The notes under the pieces were generated by a model. That model made no database searches and was not told the DNA's origin. It saw only the letters and a list, made by a program, of their open reading frames with translations. 16,356 nucleotides of DNA. Source: RGIG8782 sp017475895. Lineage in GTDB: Bacteria > Pseudomonadota > Alphaproteobacteria > Rickettsiales > UBA1997. The stretch covers positions 1 to 16,356 of the forward strand of contig CAMVHP010000020.1 in NCBI GenBank assembly GCA_947167315.1. Direction: 5' to 3'. The position numbers were made by a program, and so were the translations under genes. The first letter of the stretch is position 1. Every line of letters starts with the position of its first letter. Positions 1 through 6,984 of this stretch are shown here, one piece after another.

Positions 1-310
1 TTTGAAAACGCCTTACAAATTTTTCATCATGTGCTAAATCACCACGTAAAACCTCAAGTCCTAAACTAGCATCTCCCGCTATACAACCTAAAACACAAGC
101 GGTGTCTATACCCTTCATATTTTTAGTGGTCGGTATATCAACACCCTTAACATTTTTTACTATATTATTACTACATTTAATTGTGATTTTTGTAGGCATT
201 TTTCCCAAAACTTCTCTTGCCTTAGCGCCACATAGTGCCACCGCTATTGGCTCAGTACAACCTAGCGCTTTTACCATTTCTTCTCTTAGGATTTCTTCAT
301 ATATTTTCAT
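1..310 (-). CDS. cyuA: L-cysteine desulfidase / UPF0597-family protein, N-terminal part
   Basis: This is the first ~103 codons of a gene that runs off the left edge. The N-terminus carries the motif ALGCTEPIAVAL (residues ~16-27), and further on come NNIVKNVKGVDIP and a CVLGCIAGDASLGLEVL stretch. These are hallmarks of the CyuA/YhaM/UPF0597 family. In characterised members the Cys of the GCTEP motif belongs to the set that holds an Fe-S cluster, and the enzyme splits L-cysteine into pyruvate, ammonia and sulfide. Whether this copy acts on cysteine or on another amino acid cannot be decided from the N-terminus. The ATG at 310 is preceded by TGAGGC at a normal distance, and an in-frame TGA lies four codons upstream, so the start is secure. 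A consensus promoter lies 35 bases upstream. Full members are about 420-440 aa, so about three quarters of the gene is missing. Confidence 0.85.
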   Translation of the reverse strand, partial: MKIYEEILREEMVKALGCTEPIAVALCGAKAREVLGKMPTKITIKCSNNIVKNVKGVDIPTTKNMKGIDTACVLGCIAGDASLGLEVLRGDLAHDEKFVRRFQ

Positions 311-344
311 GATTATGCCTCAGTGCATTGTGATACTTGCGATT

Positions 345-373
345 ATTATAATTCACTTTATGATTATTGTCAA
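345..373 (-). promoter_or_regulatory. Consensus sigma70 promoter of the cysteine desulfidase gene
   Basis: On the minus strand TTGACA (373-368) and TATAAT (350-345) are both perfect matches, separated by exactly 17 bases. Transcription would begin near 338 and leave a leader of about 28 bases carrying the TGAGG ribosome site. This is the strongest promoter seen in the window. Confidence 0.85.
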
Positions 374-426
374 TAATGTATGCGAATTTTTTTAATATGT
401 TGGTATTATTATAATTTTTATAATCA

Positions 427-1659
427 CTATATTTTACATAAACTACATATAATTTCTATGTGATTTGACCAGTAAAATTGATCCACCAGCGTTATACTTT
501 CAACAGTAAATTTATCTTTAAATAACTTCAAATCATTTAGAAATGAAGTTTTATCACAGGACACATAGATTATTTTCCTGACATTCGATTTACTTAAAAA
601 TTTACATTGATTTTCGGCACCATTTCTGGGAGGATTTATTACTGCAGCATCATAGTCATTTAAAACGTTAATCGACAACGGTTGATTAAAGATATCTCTC
701 TGATACACATTCATTGTTTTTATATTTAACTTGTCTATATTATGTCTGCAGGATTTAACCATGTTAGCATCGCCCTCAAAACCATCTACTTTGTGTGTTT
801 TACTTAATGGAAACGAATATGTACCAACTCCACAATATAGATCAACAATTCTTTCGAAATTTATCAGTTTATCCTCTATTGTGTTTATCATAAAGTCTTG
901 ACTTTCAACCGTTGCCTGTATAAAAAAACTTTCCGGCAGATCAATTATGTATTCACCAAGTTTTAGTGTTAGAACATCATTTTTAATTATTGGCACGAAC
1001 GACTTTTTATCCGGATACGTATAGTTTATATAACAAACTTCATCCTTGAATATATTTAATTTTTCAAACTCCTTTATGTCAGGTTCGTTGTTAAATATTA
1101 AATTTACACCAATTCCGTTGTAACCTTCAAAAATATCAACGGAATTTAAATTTTTAAGTCTTAATTCCCTAAAGAGTGATATAATTTCATTTATTTTGTC
1201 CACAACATTTATACATTTATCTACGACAACGATTTTGTTATTATTTTTTTCAAAAAAACCATAACTGCCGTTATTATATTTTAAATTTATTCTTCTTCTT
1301 TTGCCACAACCAACGGTAAAAAAATGTTTATTTTCCTCTGAAATAATGAATCCTAACCGTGAAAAGTCTCTATAAAAATTTTCAATCTTTAGATTATTAT
1401 AGTATTCATTTTTTATATGCTGTAGTGAACAACCACCACATTTGTCATAGAATTTACACTTTATTTTATTTTCTCTTAAATCAGATTTTTTAATAAAGTC
1501 TATGATTTTAGCACAACAAAATTTTTTTGTTTCTCTATAGATATCTACATTGACCACGTCACCGGTCAGGGCATTATCTACAAAACATTTTTTACCATCG
1601 ACTAATCCTATTCCACAATAATCACTGGATATACTATTGATGTTAACGCTGTTTACCAT
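427..1659 (-). CDS. RlmD/TrmA-type 23S rRNA (uracil-C5) methyltransferase
   Basis: SAM-dependent RNA m5U methyltransferase of the RlmD/RlmC/TrmA class, 410 aa. A TRAM-like RNA-binding domain covers about residues 1-57. The Fe-S cluster ligands are C68, C74, C77 and C149 (CxxxxxCGGC pattern plus a distal Cys). SAM motif I is VDLYCGVGTYS (272-282) and NPPRNG (342-347) replaces the usual DPPRxG. The catalytic nucleophile is C368 in IYVSC. The C-terminus DQFYWSNHIE resembles the DQFxWSxHxE ending of alphaproteobacterial RlmD-like enzymes and supplies the general-base Glu (E402). I chose the ATG at 1659, with TGGA about 8 bases upstream. A TTG at 1671 would add four residues. The start lies inside the end of the 69-aa gene, so the two are translationally coupled. 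The Fe-S cysteines favour an rRNA rather than a tRNA (TrmA) target; the exact uridine is not predictable. Confidence 0.9.
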   Translation of the reverse strand: MVNSVNINSISSDYCGIGLVDGKKCFVDNALTGDVVNVDIYRETKKFCCAKIIDFIKKSDLRENKIKCKFYDKCGGCSLQHIKNEYYNNLKIENFYRDFSRLGFIISEENKHFFTVGCGKRRRINLKYNNGSYGFFEKNNNKIVVVDKCINVVDKINEIISLFRELRLKNLNSVDIFEGYNGIGVNLIFNNEPDIKEFEKLNIFKDEVCYINYTYPDKKSFVPIIKNDVLTLKLGEYIIDLPESFFIQATVESQDFMINTIEDKLINFERIVDLYCGVGTYSFPLSKTHKVDGFEGDANMVKSCRHNIDKLNIKTMNVYQRDIFNQPLSINVLNDYDAAVINPPRNGAENQCKFLSKSNVRKIIYVSCDKTSFLNDLKLFKDKFTVESITLVDQFYWSNHIEIICSLCKI

Positions 1660-1852
1660 TGTTTTTTCCAAAGTCTATACTGATGATATTATTATCCTCA
1701 AAAGAAAAAAATTCATTCTGTAGATTTTTTGTTTGTTTTTCAATTTCCTTTAGTGAGTCCTGTATTATGTCTCCGTCGTTATTTTGGTATGGTACCTCCT
1801 CAATGTTGTCGGGTAAACTGAAATTTAGATCTTTGTTGTCTGTACCGCTCAT
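1643..1852 (-). CDS. Small acidic protein of unknown function (69 aa)
   Basis: Unrecognised 69-aa protein starting MSGTDNKDLNF. It is rich in Asp, Glu and Asn, with no membrane segment and no cysteine. The middle (about residues 29-48, IIQDSLKEIEKQTKNLQNEF) could form a short amphipathic helix. The open frame continues upstream to a TTG at 1906. However, a well-formed promoter (TTGACT-17-TACAAT) occupies 1906-1878, so transcription should begin near 1871 and the ATG at 1852 is the plausible start. No convincing Shine-Dalgarno sequence precedes it. The gene overlaps the start of the RNA methyltransferase gene by 17 bases, suggesting coupled translation. It does not match XseB or other common small proteins I know. 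The promoter and overlap support a real gene, but the protein sequence alone gives little evidence. Confidence 0.5.
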   Translation of the reverse strand: MSGTDNKDLNFSLPDNIEEVPYQNNDGDIIQDSLKEIEKQTKNLQNEFFSFEDNNIISIDFGKNNGKQR

Positions 1853-1877
1853 TTTAGATTCAAGTTTGGTTTTACCT

Positions 1878-1906
1878 ATTGTAAGGATGATTTTTTTAAA
1901 AGTCAA
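1878..1906 (-). promoter_or_regulatory. Sigma70 promoter of the small-protein / rRNA methyltransferase operon
   Basis: Minus strand TTGACT (1906-1901), 17-base spacer, TACAAT (1883-1878). It lies about 25 bases before the ATG at 1852. It is divergent to the surface-protein promoter at 1978-2006, with about 70 bases between the two -35 boxes. Confidence 0.75.
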
Positions 1907-1977
1907 ACGACAAATTAATTTATGAATTTTTGTTATTTGTTGAATATTGATAATAATATGATATTTTTAAAATATTC

Positions 1978-2006
1978 TTGATTTTTATTTCAATTATTTC
2001 TATATT
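1978..2006 (+). promoter_or_regulatory. Probable sigma70 promoter of the phase-variable surface-protein gene
   Basis: TTGATT (1978-1983), 17-base spacer, TATATT (2001-2006). The predicted start of transcription near 2013 is about 22 bases before the first candidate ATG (2035) and about 77 before the second (2090), so both starts and the CT tract would be in the mRNA. The surrounding DNA is nearly all A/T, which raises the chance of a coincidental match. Confidence 0.55.
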
Positions 2007-2020
2007 TACTTGTGGCTATA

Positions 2021-2037
2021 AAAAGGGTGGTGAAATG
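2021..2037 (+). promoter_or_regulatory. Ribosome binding site and ATG in reading frame 1 (upstream start)
   Basis: AAAAGGGTGGTGAA followed by ATG at 2035. As the sequence stands, this frame reads MSNNNEYSITIKLMKGVYNA, then alternating Leu-Ser through the CT tract, then QLNSL and a TAG at 2128. It would join the downstream surface-protein frame if the tract lost one CT unit (9 copies) or gained two (12 copies). A further ATG in the same frame at 2074 has no ribosome site. Confidence 0.5.
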
Positions 2038-2076
2038 TCAAATAATAATGAATATTCTATAACAATAAAACTAATG

Positions 2077-2092
2077 AAAGGGGTTTATAATG
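2077..2092 (+). promoter_or_regulatory. Ribosome binding site and ATG directly before the CT tract (downstream start)
   Basis: AAAGGGG (2077-2083), six bases, then ATG at 2090, which runs straight into the CT tract. As given, this start reads MLSLSLSLN and stops at TAA 2117-2119. With 11 or 8 CT units it enters the long frame and yields a signal peptide, MLSLSLSLSIK followed by LLIGIAFSTVYA. Confidence 0.6.
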
Positions 2093-5000
2093 CTCTCTCT
2101 CTCTCTCTCTCTCAATTAAACTCCTTATAGGCATAGCGTTTAGTACCGTCTACGCTGCTTCTAACAACTCTTGTCTCACTAGACAAGGTAACGAAATAGT
2201 CTACAACAACAAAGGTAGGAACTGTGTGCTGTTAAGATCATTAAATCCAACTGAACGCAGCAAAGCCACTGATAAAGCATTGGAAAAAATAACCGGTAAG
2301 AGTTGTACATTGACGGCTTCTGATAACTATGTTAATGCAGAATTAATGACCGGAGAAAAAATATTGAATGGTTCCAGTAGAAAAGTTAAATGTAACAGCG
2401 GCTATGAAGGTAACATAACAATATATTGTGACAATGGAGAAACAATACACACTGGAGATGAAGAATGTACCTACTCCGGTCTCACCTGCGAAACCGTAGA
2501 TCTAGACATTGGTAACGGAACAATACATTTACCAAACTCAAACAATAATGATTCTTATCATTCCATTAGACCGGAATGCCATACGGGTTATTATGAATCA
2601 ACCGGTACAGACTACACCTACAAATGTAACGATGGCGTCTGGACTAAAATCGAAGGAGATAAAACATGTCTTACGGAAGGAAGTTGTCCCGCTAAAACAA
2701 TGGAATTTGATGGTGGTGTTGTAACCTTGTCTGCGGCGGAAGATGGAGGTATGGGCGGATTATATTACAGTGAAGAAAGTGAATTAAATGAAGATGCTGG
2801 TGTAAGTGTTAGCGCTAGGTGTGATAAAACTGGTTATATATTTGAGGGTCTTGTTATAGCTATGTGTAACGCTGGTGAATGGACTGTAATAAAAGAAGAA
2901 TTTGAAGGTATCAAAGATCCACCAGAATGGCAATGTGTTTATTCGGATGTTTGTCGTGAAAGGGAGATGTGGCTTGATGATGGAACTTATGTGTATTTGA
3001 ACGCCATTAAAAATGGTTCAACTCTGGATGTAATTCCAAAATGTAGCTATGGGTATACTCTAGCAAATGAAGATGAAAAAACAGGATTTATAACCTACGC
3101 ATGTAACGACGGTATTTGGACTAATATTTATAATGGTGCATCTTGTGTACCTGCAACCTGCTCTTTGGGTGATCTAGATAATATTCTTGGTAGTAAAATT
3201 GTAGGTAATATTGCATCCGTAGTCACCTGTTCAGATGGTAGTTGTTCCTCCACTGTAGCTAATTCAGGTATAAACATTAAGGGCAATGAATCAAAAACCT
3301 ATGATTATGGTACATTTATAACTATAGATTCTTGTAATAGTGGATATGCCGTTTCCGGTGATAAAGGAATAGTACGCTGTGGAATTGATGGTTGGGAAGT
3401 GTGGCGAAGTTATAATGTATGTGAAGAAATAGCATGTACTGCCAAAACAGTAGAGTTTGATGGCGGTACGGCGATGCTACCGGCATCATCTGAAGGTTCT
3501 CGAGGATATGCTGGAATATGTGGTAGTATAAATGAATCTGATGATGGTGTAAGTGTTAAATGTAGTGGTTCTTCTGCCTATGACGGTTGTTATGTTGAAG
3601 CGTTATGTAAGGGTAATGAATGGATATTTGAGACCGAAAGTTTAACCTGTAACCCTTGTTCCCTAGGTGATCTAAACGATAATATAACCGGAGGTAATGT
3701 TGCATCCGTAGCCACCTGTTTAGATGGTAGTTGTTACTCTGTTTTGGCTAATTCAGGCGTAAACATTAAAGGTAACGAATCAAAAACCTATGATTTTGGT
3801 ACGTATATAACCATAGATGCTTGTGATGGTGAGTATACTCCTCCTACAGATAAAAGAATAATGGTTTGTGGACTTGATGGTTGGGTAGTAAACGGTGATT
3901 CAATAAATAGGTGTAGAATTGGAAAGCCTTGTTCGATTGAAAAAATAGAATTTGAAGGCGGTTATATGGAATTACCGGAATCACCTGATGGATCCTGGAG
4001 ATGGCTTGAACGTCAAGATGGGTACACATATACTAATAGTGGTAATATGTCATATACTTATCCTATATGTAATAGTTCCGGTAATAGTTCCGGTTATGAT
4101 GGACGTTTTAATGCAGAGTGTGATGGTGGTGAATGGAAAATTAACCTTAATACTTTATCATGTACATCCAAATGTAGTAAGCAAACAATATCTGTTGGCA
4201 ACGGTGAAATATTTTTGGGTAGTGCCACCAATGGAACCGTTGTTTCTAATGTTGCTCTAACGTGTAATACTGGATATATGCTTTCCGGAGATACGGATTT
4301 AACCTACACCTGTGATGAAGGAAGATGGGTTCAAACTGATGGTAATAAATATTGTGAAGAGGCAAGTTGTTCTGTAAATAATTTGACTAACTCCATATTG
4401 GGAGGTAATGTGGTATCAATTGCCACCTGTTCGGATAGTAGTTGTTCCTCCACTATAGCTGGTTCAGGCCTAACCATTAGTGGTAATGAATCGATAGAGT
4501 ATCGTCAAGGTGAATATATAACCATAGAATCCTGTGCCAGTGGGTACGCTACTCCTGAAGATAAAAGAGTAATATATTGTGGTGATAGTGGTTGGGAAGT
4601 AACTGATGGAGGAAGTAACAAATGTCACAGTGGAATTTACGAAACAAAAACATTTAGCTATACTGGTTCCGCCCAAGTCTACACAGTTCCGGACAAGGTA
4701 AGTTCCATTGTACTGGAGATATGTGGAGGACAAGGTGGTGATAGTGAACTTAATAGTAGAAATGGTGGTAAAGGTGGATACTCCTATGGTACACTATCTG
4801 TAAATGCCGGTGATGTATTAAGTATTATAGTTGGCGGAGCTGGCGCTGGCGGAGCTTCCAGCGGAGCTGGTGGTGGTGGAAGTGCTATAAAATTAAATGG
4901 AACAGTGGTTATTGTAGCCGGTGGTGGTGGAGGTGCTGCAAACTACAATAGTAGAGGTGGTGCCGGTGGTGCCGGTGGAGGTGGAAACAGGTCCGGTGGA

Positions 5001-5345
5001 TACAGTTACGGTGGCTGGGGTACCCCTGGAGCTAATGGTTTTGGTAATGATGGCAGTGATCTTTCGGGTGGTGATATATTATTTGGGTCTGAAGGTGGTG
5101 CTGATGGGGCTGATGCTTGGGGTGCCTCCGGTTTTTCCAATGGTGGTTATGGCTATGGAAAAGGTGGTAATGCTGATACTGATAAAGTCTATGGTGCCGG
5201 CGGAGGCGGTTACGGCGGAGGCGGTAGTGCTGGAGAAGGCGGAGGCGGAGGCGGAGGCTATGTAGCTAGTACCGTGACTAACGGTGGTGGTAGTAGCGGT
5301 GCCTGTTCCGGAAATGGTCGTGCCACATTGAAGGCATATTATTAA
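2090..5345 (+). CDS. Phase-variable secreted Cys-rich modular surface protein with Gly-rich C-terminal domain (out of frame at the CT tract here)
   Basis: The uninterrupted frame runs from 2091 to 5345. With one extra CT unit, the ATG at 2090 would give about 1085 aa. After the Leu-Ser repeat comes K, a hydrophobic core (LLIGIAFSTV) and a signal-peptidase site VYA|A. The mature part has about ten Cys-rich modules of three kinds. Kind A is Sushi/CCP-like (C-x29-C-GY...-C-x-x-G-x-W...C; starts near 2487, 2952, 4173, and a diverged one near 2304). Kind B carries an EFDGG or EFEGG motif (2685, 3435, 3930). Kind C begins CSLGDL or similar and has six Cys (3159, 3657, 4368). The last ~235 residues are Gly-rich, opening with a FSYTGSAQVYTVPDKV segment like that of ALK/LTK-type or phage-fibre glycine-rich domains. 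No membrane anchor or sorting signal is visible at the C-terminus. The role is unknown; adhesion or host interaction is inference. A sequencing slip in the tract is the main alternative to true phase variation. Confidence 0.8.
2093..2112 (+). repeat. (CT)10 dinucleotide tract in the signal-peptide region (phase-variation tract)
   Basis: Ten perfect CT units followed by a further C at 2113. The tract encodes alternating Leu and Ser in every frame used, and it sits between the start codons and the hydrophobic core of the signal peptide. With ten units the 2090 start reaches a stop at 2117 and the 2035 start a stop at 2128. The long frame itself is closed upstream by a TAA at 2088-2090 and has no ATG, GTG or TTG before 2226. 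A change of one unit either way opens the gene from one of the two starts. Confidence 0.9.
3159..3422 (+). repeat. Kind-C Cys-rich module, copy 1
   Basis: First of three copies of a six-Cys module (about 88 codons). Cys spacing is 23-5-30-15-14. It begins CSLGDL and contains SGINIKGNESKTYDYGT. It is closely related at DNA level to copy 2: GAATCAAAAACCTATGATT occurs at 3288 and again at 3777. Confidence 0.8.
3657..3914 (+). repeat. Kind-C Cys-rich module, copy 2
   Basis: Cys spacing 20-5-30-15-15, beginning CSLGDL and containing SGVNIKGNESKTYDFGT. It is offset from copy 1 by 489 bases over the identical stretch, an exact multiple of three, so recombination between the copies would remove 163 codons in frame. 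Confidence 0.8.
4368..4625 (+). repeat. Kind-C Cys-rich module, copy 3
   Basis: Cys spacing 20-5-30-15-15, the same as copy 2, beginning CSVNNL and containing SGLTISGNESIEYRQGE. It is more diverged from copies 1 and 2 in its second half and lies directly before the glycine-rich domain. Confidence 0.75.
4720..5333 (+). repeat. Low-complexity glycine-codon region (GGT/GGA/GGC) encoding the Gly-rich domain
   Basis: Many GGTGGTGGT- and GGCGGAGGC-type runs encode Gly tracts interspersed with Ala, Ser, Tyr and Asn. The region is locally much more G-rich than the rest of the window. It encodes a domain with alternating hydrophobic strands (TLSVNAGDVLSIIVG, TVVIVAGGGG), so it looks like a folded Gly-rich domain rather than a simple linker. 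Confidence 0.75.
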
Positions 5346-5363
5346 GTGAAAAAGTAAAAATAA

Positions 5364-5397
5364 AAAACTGTCTATAATTTTACCTATAGACAGTTTT
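5364..5397. terminator. Bidirectional intrinsic terminator between convergent genes
   Basis: A perfect 13-bp inverted repeat, AAAACTGTCTATA (5364-5376) and TATAGACAGTTTT (5385-5397), encloses an 8-base loop. The A/T-rich arms give a U tract in either direction. It would end the surface-protein transcript on the plus strand and the phosphomannomutase transcript (stop at 5423) on the minus strand. Confidence 0.9.
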
Positions 5398-5422
5398 AAA
5401 AATATTTGTTAAACCAAATTAT

Positions 5423-6820
5423 TTAGAATTCAACATCATAATTACTTAAATTAAGCTGTTTTTTAACTTCTGCTTTACATTTTTCTAATCCTTCTTTACT
5501 CAAAGCTTCACATCTAACCGTCATTTGTGGACCGGTGCTGGAGTTTCTACACATCCACCAACCGTCAGCTTTCTTTACTCTTACTCCATCAACAGTACAT
5601 ATATCTCGCCTACCTTCCGCCTGTAGCCTTTCTAATATTTGTTTTGGTACAGCGAATTTATCAACATCGTTTGATTTTATGCTAATTTTTTTGGTGGTGT
5701 ATGTTATTGGAAAACTTTTTCTAATATTTGCCAACGTAGTATCCATATTTGACAGGATGTTAATCAATTTTATTCCGGCATACATTGCATCATCATAGTT
5801 ATGATTTTCTCCGAAAAATATATGTCCACTTGTTTCACCGGCTAGTTTTATATTATCTTCTTTCATTTTGGCTTTTTGTATAGAATGTCCCGGTTTCCAC
5901 ATAACAGGAACTCCGCCGTGTTGTGCTATATCATCGTACAACACTAAACTTGCCGATACTTCAGACATAACCTTTTCACCCGGATGATCTTTTAGGTAAT
6001 CTCTAGCAATTACACATAAAAGCTGATCTCCATACAACATAAAACCTTCATTATCAACAACACCTATTCTGTCACCATCTCCATCAAAACCTATTCCAAA
6101 ATCGCATTTATTTTTTACAACCGCTTCACCTAACATTTTCATATTTTCTGGTATTTCTGGATTTGGATGGTGATTTGGAAAAGTTGGATCTATGGTGTTA
6201 CATATTGTTATATGTGTTCCTGGTAATCTTTTTACAAAGTCATCTAAAATTGCTGCCACAGCGCCATTTCCGGCATCCCAACATACTTTCAATTCTTTTT
6301 TGTTATCCTTTTTTAAAATATTCAACAGGAATTGGAAGTAATCCTCTTTTACATCAATATATTCAACTTTACCAGTTTTATTTGTTTCAATAAAATCTCC
6401 ATTTTCCGCTATTCTTCCAAGCTCTTTTATTTGTTCACCCCAAACCGGTCCCTCATTTGTCAACATTTTAAAACCATTGTATTCGGGTGGATTATGGGAG
6501 GCGGTTATTATAAAACCAGCATCTTTATTTAGATGTTGTATTGAAAAATATACAACAGGTGTTGGCATTAAACCGATAACTGTAACATCTATTCCGGATT
6601 CCGTTAGACCCTTAATAACTTCCTTTGAGTATGGTTCCGATGTGGCTCTTGCGTCGTAGCCAACAACACAACTTTTTTTGTTTAATCTGTGAAGTAATTT
6701 GGCATAACTTTTTGCGGCAAAATAGGCATCTGTTTCATTTAGTTCTTTGTCTACTATGCCCCTAATGTCATACTGTTTTAGGATTGTCTTTGTAAAAATA
6801 TGATTTTTCATAATTAACAT
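5423..6820 (-). CDS. Phosphomannomutase / phosphoglucomutase (PMM/PGM)
   Basis: Alpha-D-phosphohexomutase, 465 aa, the usual length for the bacterial PMM/PGM (AlgC/ManB-like) family. It interconverts hexose-6-phosphate and hexose-1-phosphate for nucleotide-sugar, LPS and glycan synthesis in the cytoplasm. All four active-site loops are visible: catalytic phosphoserine in TASHNPP (residues 106-112, S108), the metal loop DGDGDR (246-251), the sugar-binding GETSGH (328-333), and the phosphate-binding RNSSTGPQ loop (425-432). The N-terminal YDIRG motif (17-21) is present. Sequence alone does not separate PMM from PGM activity. The start is ATG 6820 or ATG 6811; neither has a clear Shine-Dalgarno sequence. 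The promoter at 6840-6868 leaves only a very short leader. It is transcribed alone, convergent with the surface-protein gene. Confidence 0.95.
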   Translation of the reverse strand: MLIMKNHIFTKTILKQYDIRGIVDKELNETDAYFAAKSYAKLLHRLNKKSCVVGYDARATSEPYSKEVIKGLTESGIDVTVIGLMPTPVVYFSIQHLNKDAGFIITASHNPPEYNGFKMLTNEGPVWGEQIKELGRIAENGDFIETNKTGKVEYIDVKEDYFQFLLNILKKDNKKELKVCWDAGNGAVAAILDDFVKRLPGTHITICNTIDPTFPNHHPNPEIPENMKMLGEAVVKNKCDFGIGFDGDGDRIGVVDNEGFMLYGDQLLCVIARDYLKDHPGEKVMSEVSASLVLYDDIAQHGGVPVMWKPGHSIQKAKMKEDNIKLAGETSGHIFFGENHNYDDAMYAGIKLINILSNMDTTLANIRKSFPITYTTKKISIKSNDVDKFAVPKQILERLQAEGRRDICTVDGVRVKKADGWWMCRNSSTGPQMTVRCEALSKEGLEKCKAEVKKQLNLSNYDVEF

Positions 6821-6839
6821 ATTAATGAATTGTGGTTTT

Positions 6840-6868
6840 ATAATATTAATACTTTTTTAAAAACTCAA
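6840..6868 (-). promoter_or_regulatory. Candidate promoter of the phosphomannomutase gene
   Basis: Minus strand TTGAGT (6868-6863), 17-base spacer, TATTAT (6845-6840). The expected transcript start near 6833 is about 12 bases before ATG 6820 and about 21 before ATG 6811, so the leader is unusually short. Confidence 0.55.
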
Positions 6869-6931
6869 GGAGAATTGTTTATTGTTTATAACTATAAAAT
6901 ATGGCGGGTTATAGGTATTAAGCGAAATTAC

Positions 6932-6959
6932 TTGCTTTTAATTTAGTGTGGTTTATCTT
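6932..6959 (+). promoter_or_regulatory. Weak candidate promoter of the PolB-like exonuclease gene
   Basis: TTGCTT (6932-6937), 16-base spacer, TATCTT (6954-6959), about 25 bases before the ATG at 6985. Both boxes match the consensus only partly, so this is tentative. Confidence 0.3.
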
Positions 6960-6984
6960 CTTAAAAAATTTGACTGTATTTTGT

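Noticed and set aside
397..426. ATTATAA-AAA-TTATAAT inverted repeat just after the methyltransferase stop codon
   Set aside because: The stem is entirely A/T with a three-base loop and lacks a following U tract on the minus strand, so it is too weak to call a terminator.
1643..1852. Exonuclease VII small subunit (XseB) as identity of the 69-aa protein
   Set aside because: The size is close, but the XseB pattern of a Leu-rich helix with the LE-x-G-x-L-x-LEESL motif is absent.
2226..2228. GTG at 2226 as the start of the surface-protein gene
   Set aside because: It lies after the signal peptide and after the first Cys pair of the mature protein, and it has no ribosome site. The same frame encodes an export signal upstream, so this is only the first standard start codon after the frame disruption.
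4921..5265. Open frame of 114 codons in an alternative frame of the glycine-rich region
   Set aside because: It is a by-product of GGT/GGA repeats read in another frame (Val/Met-rich). It has no ribosome site, and the frame in use continues a coherent protein with conserved modules.
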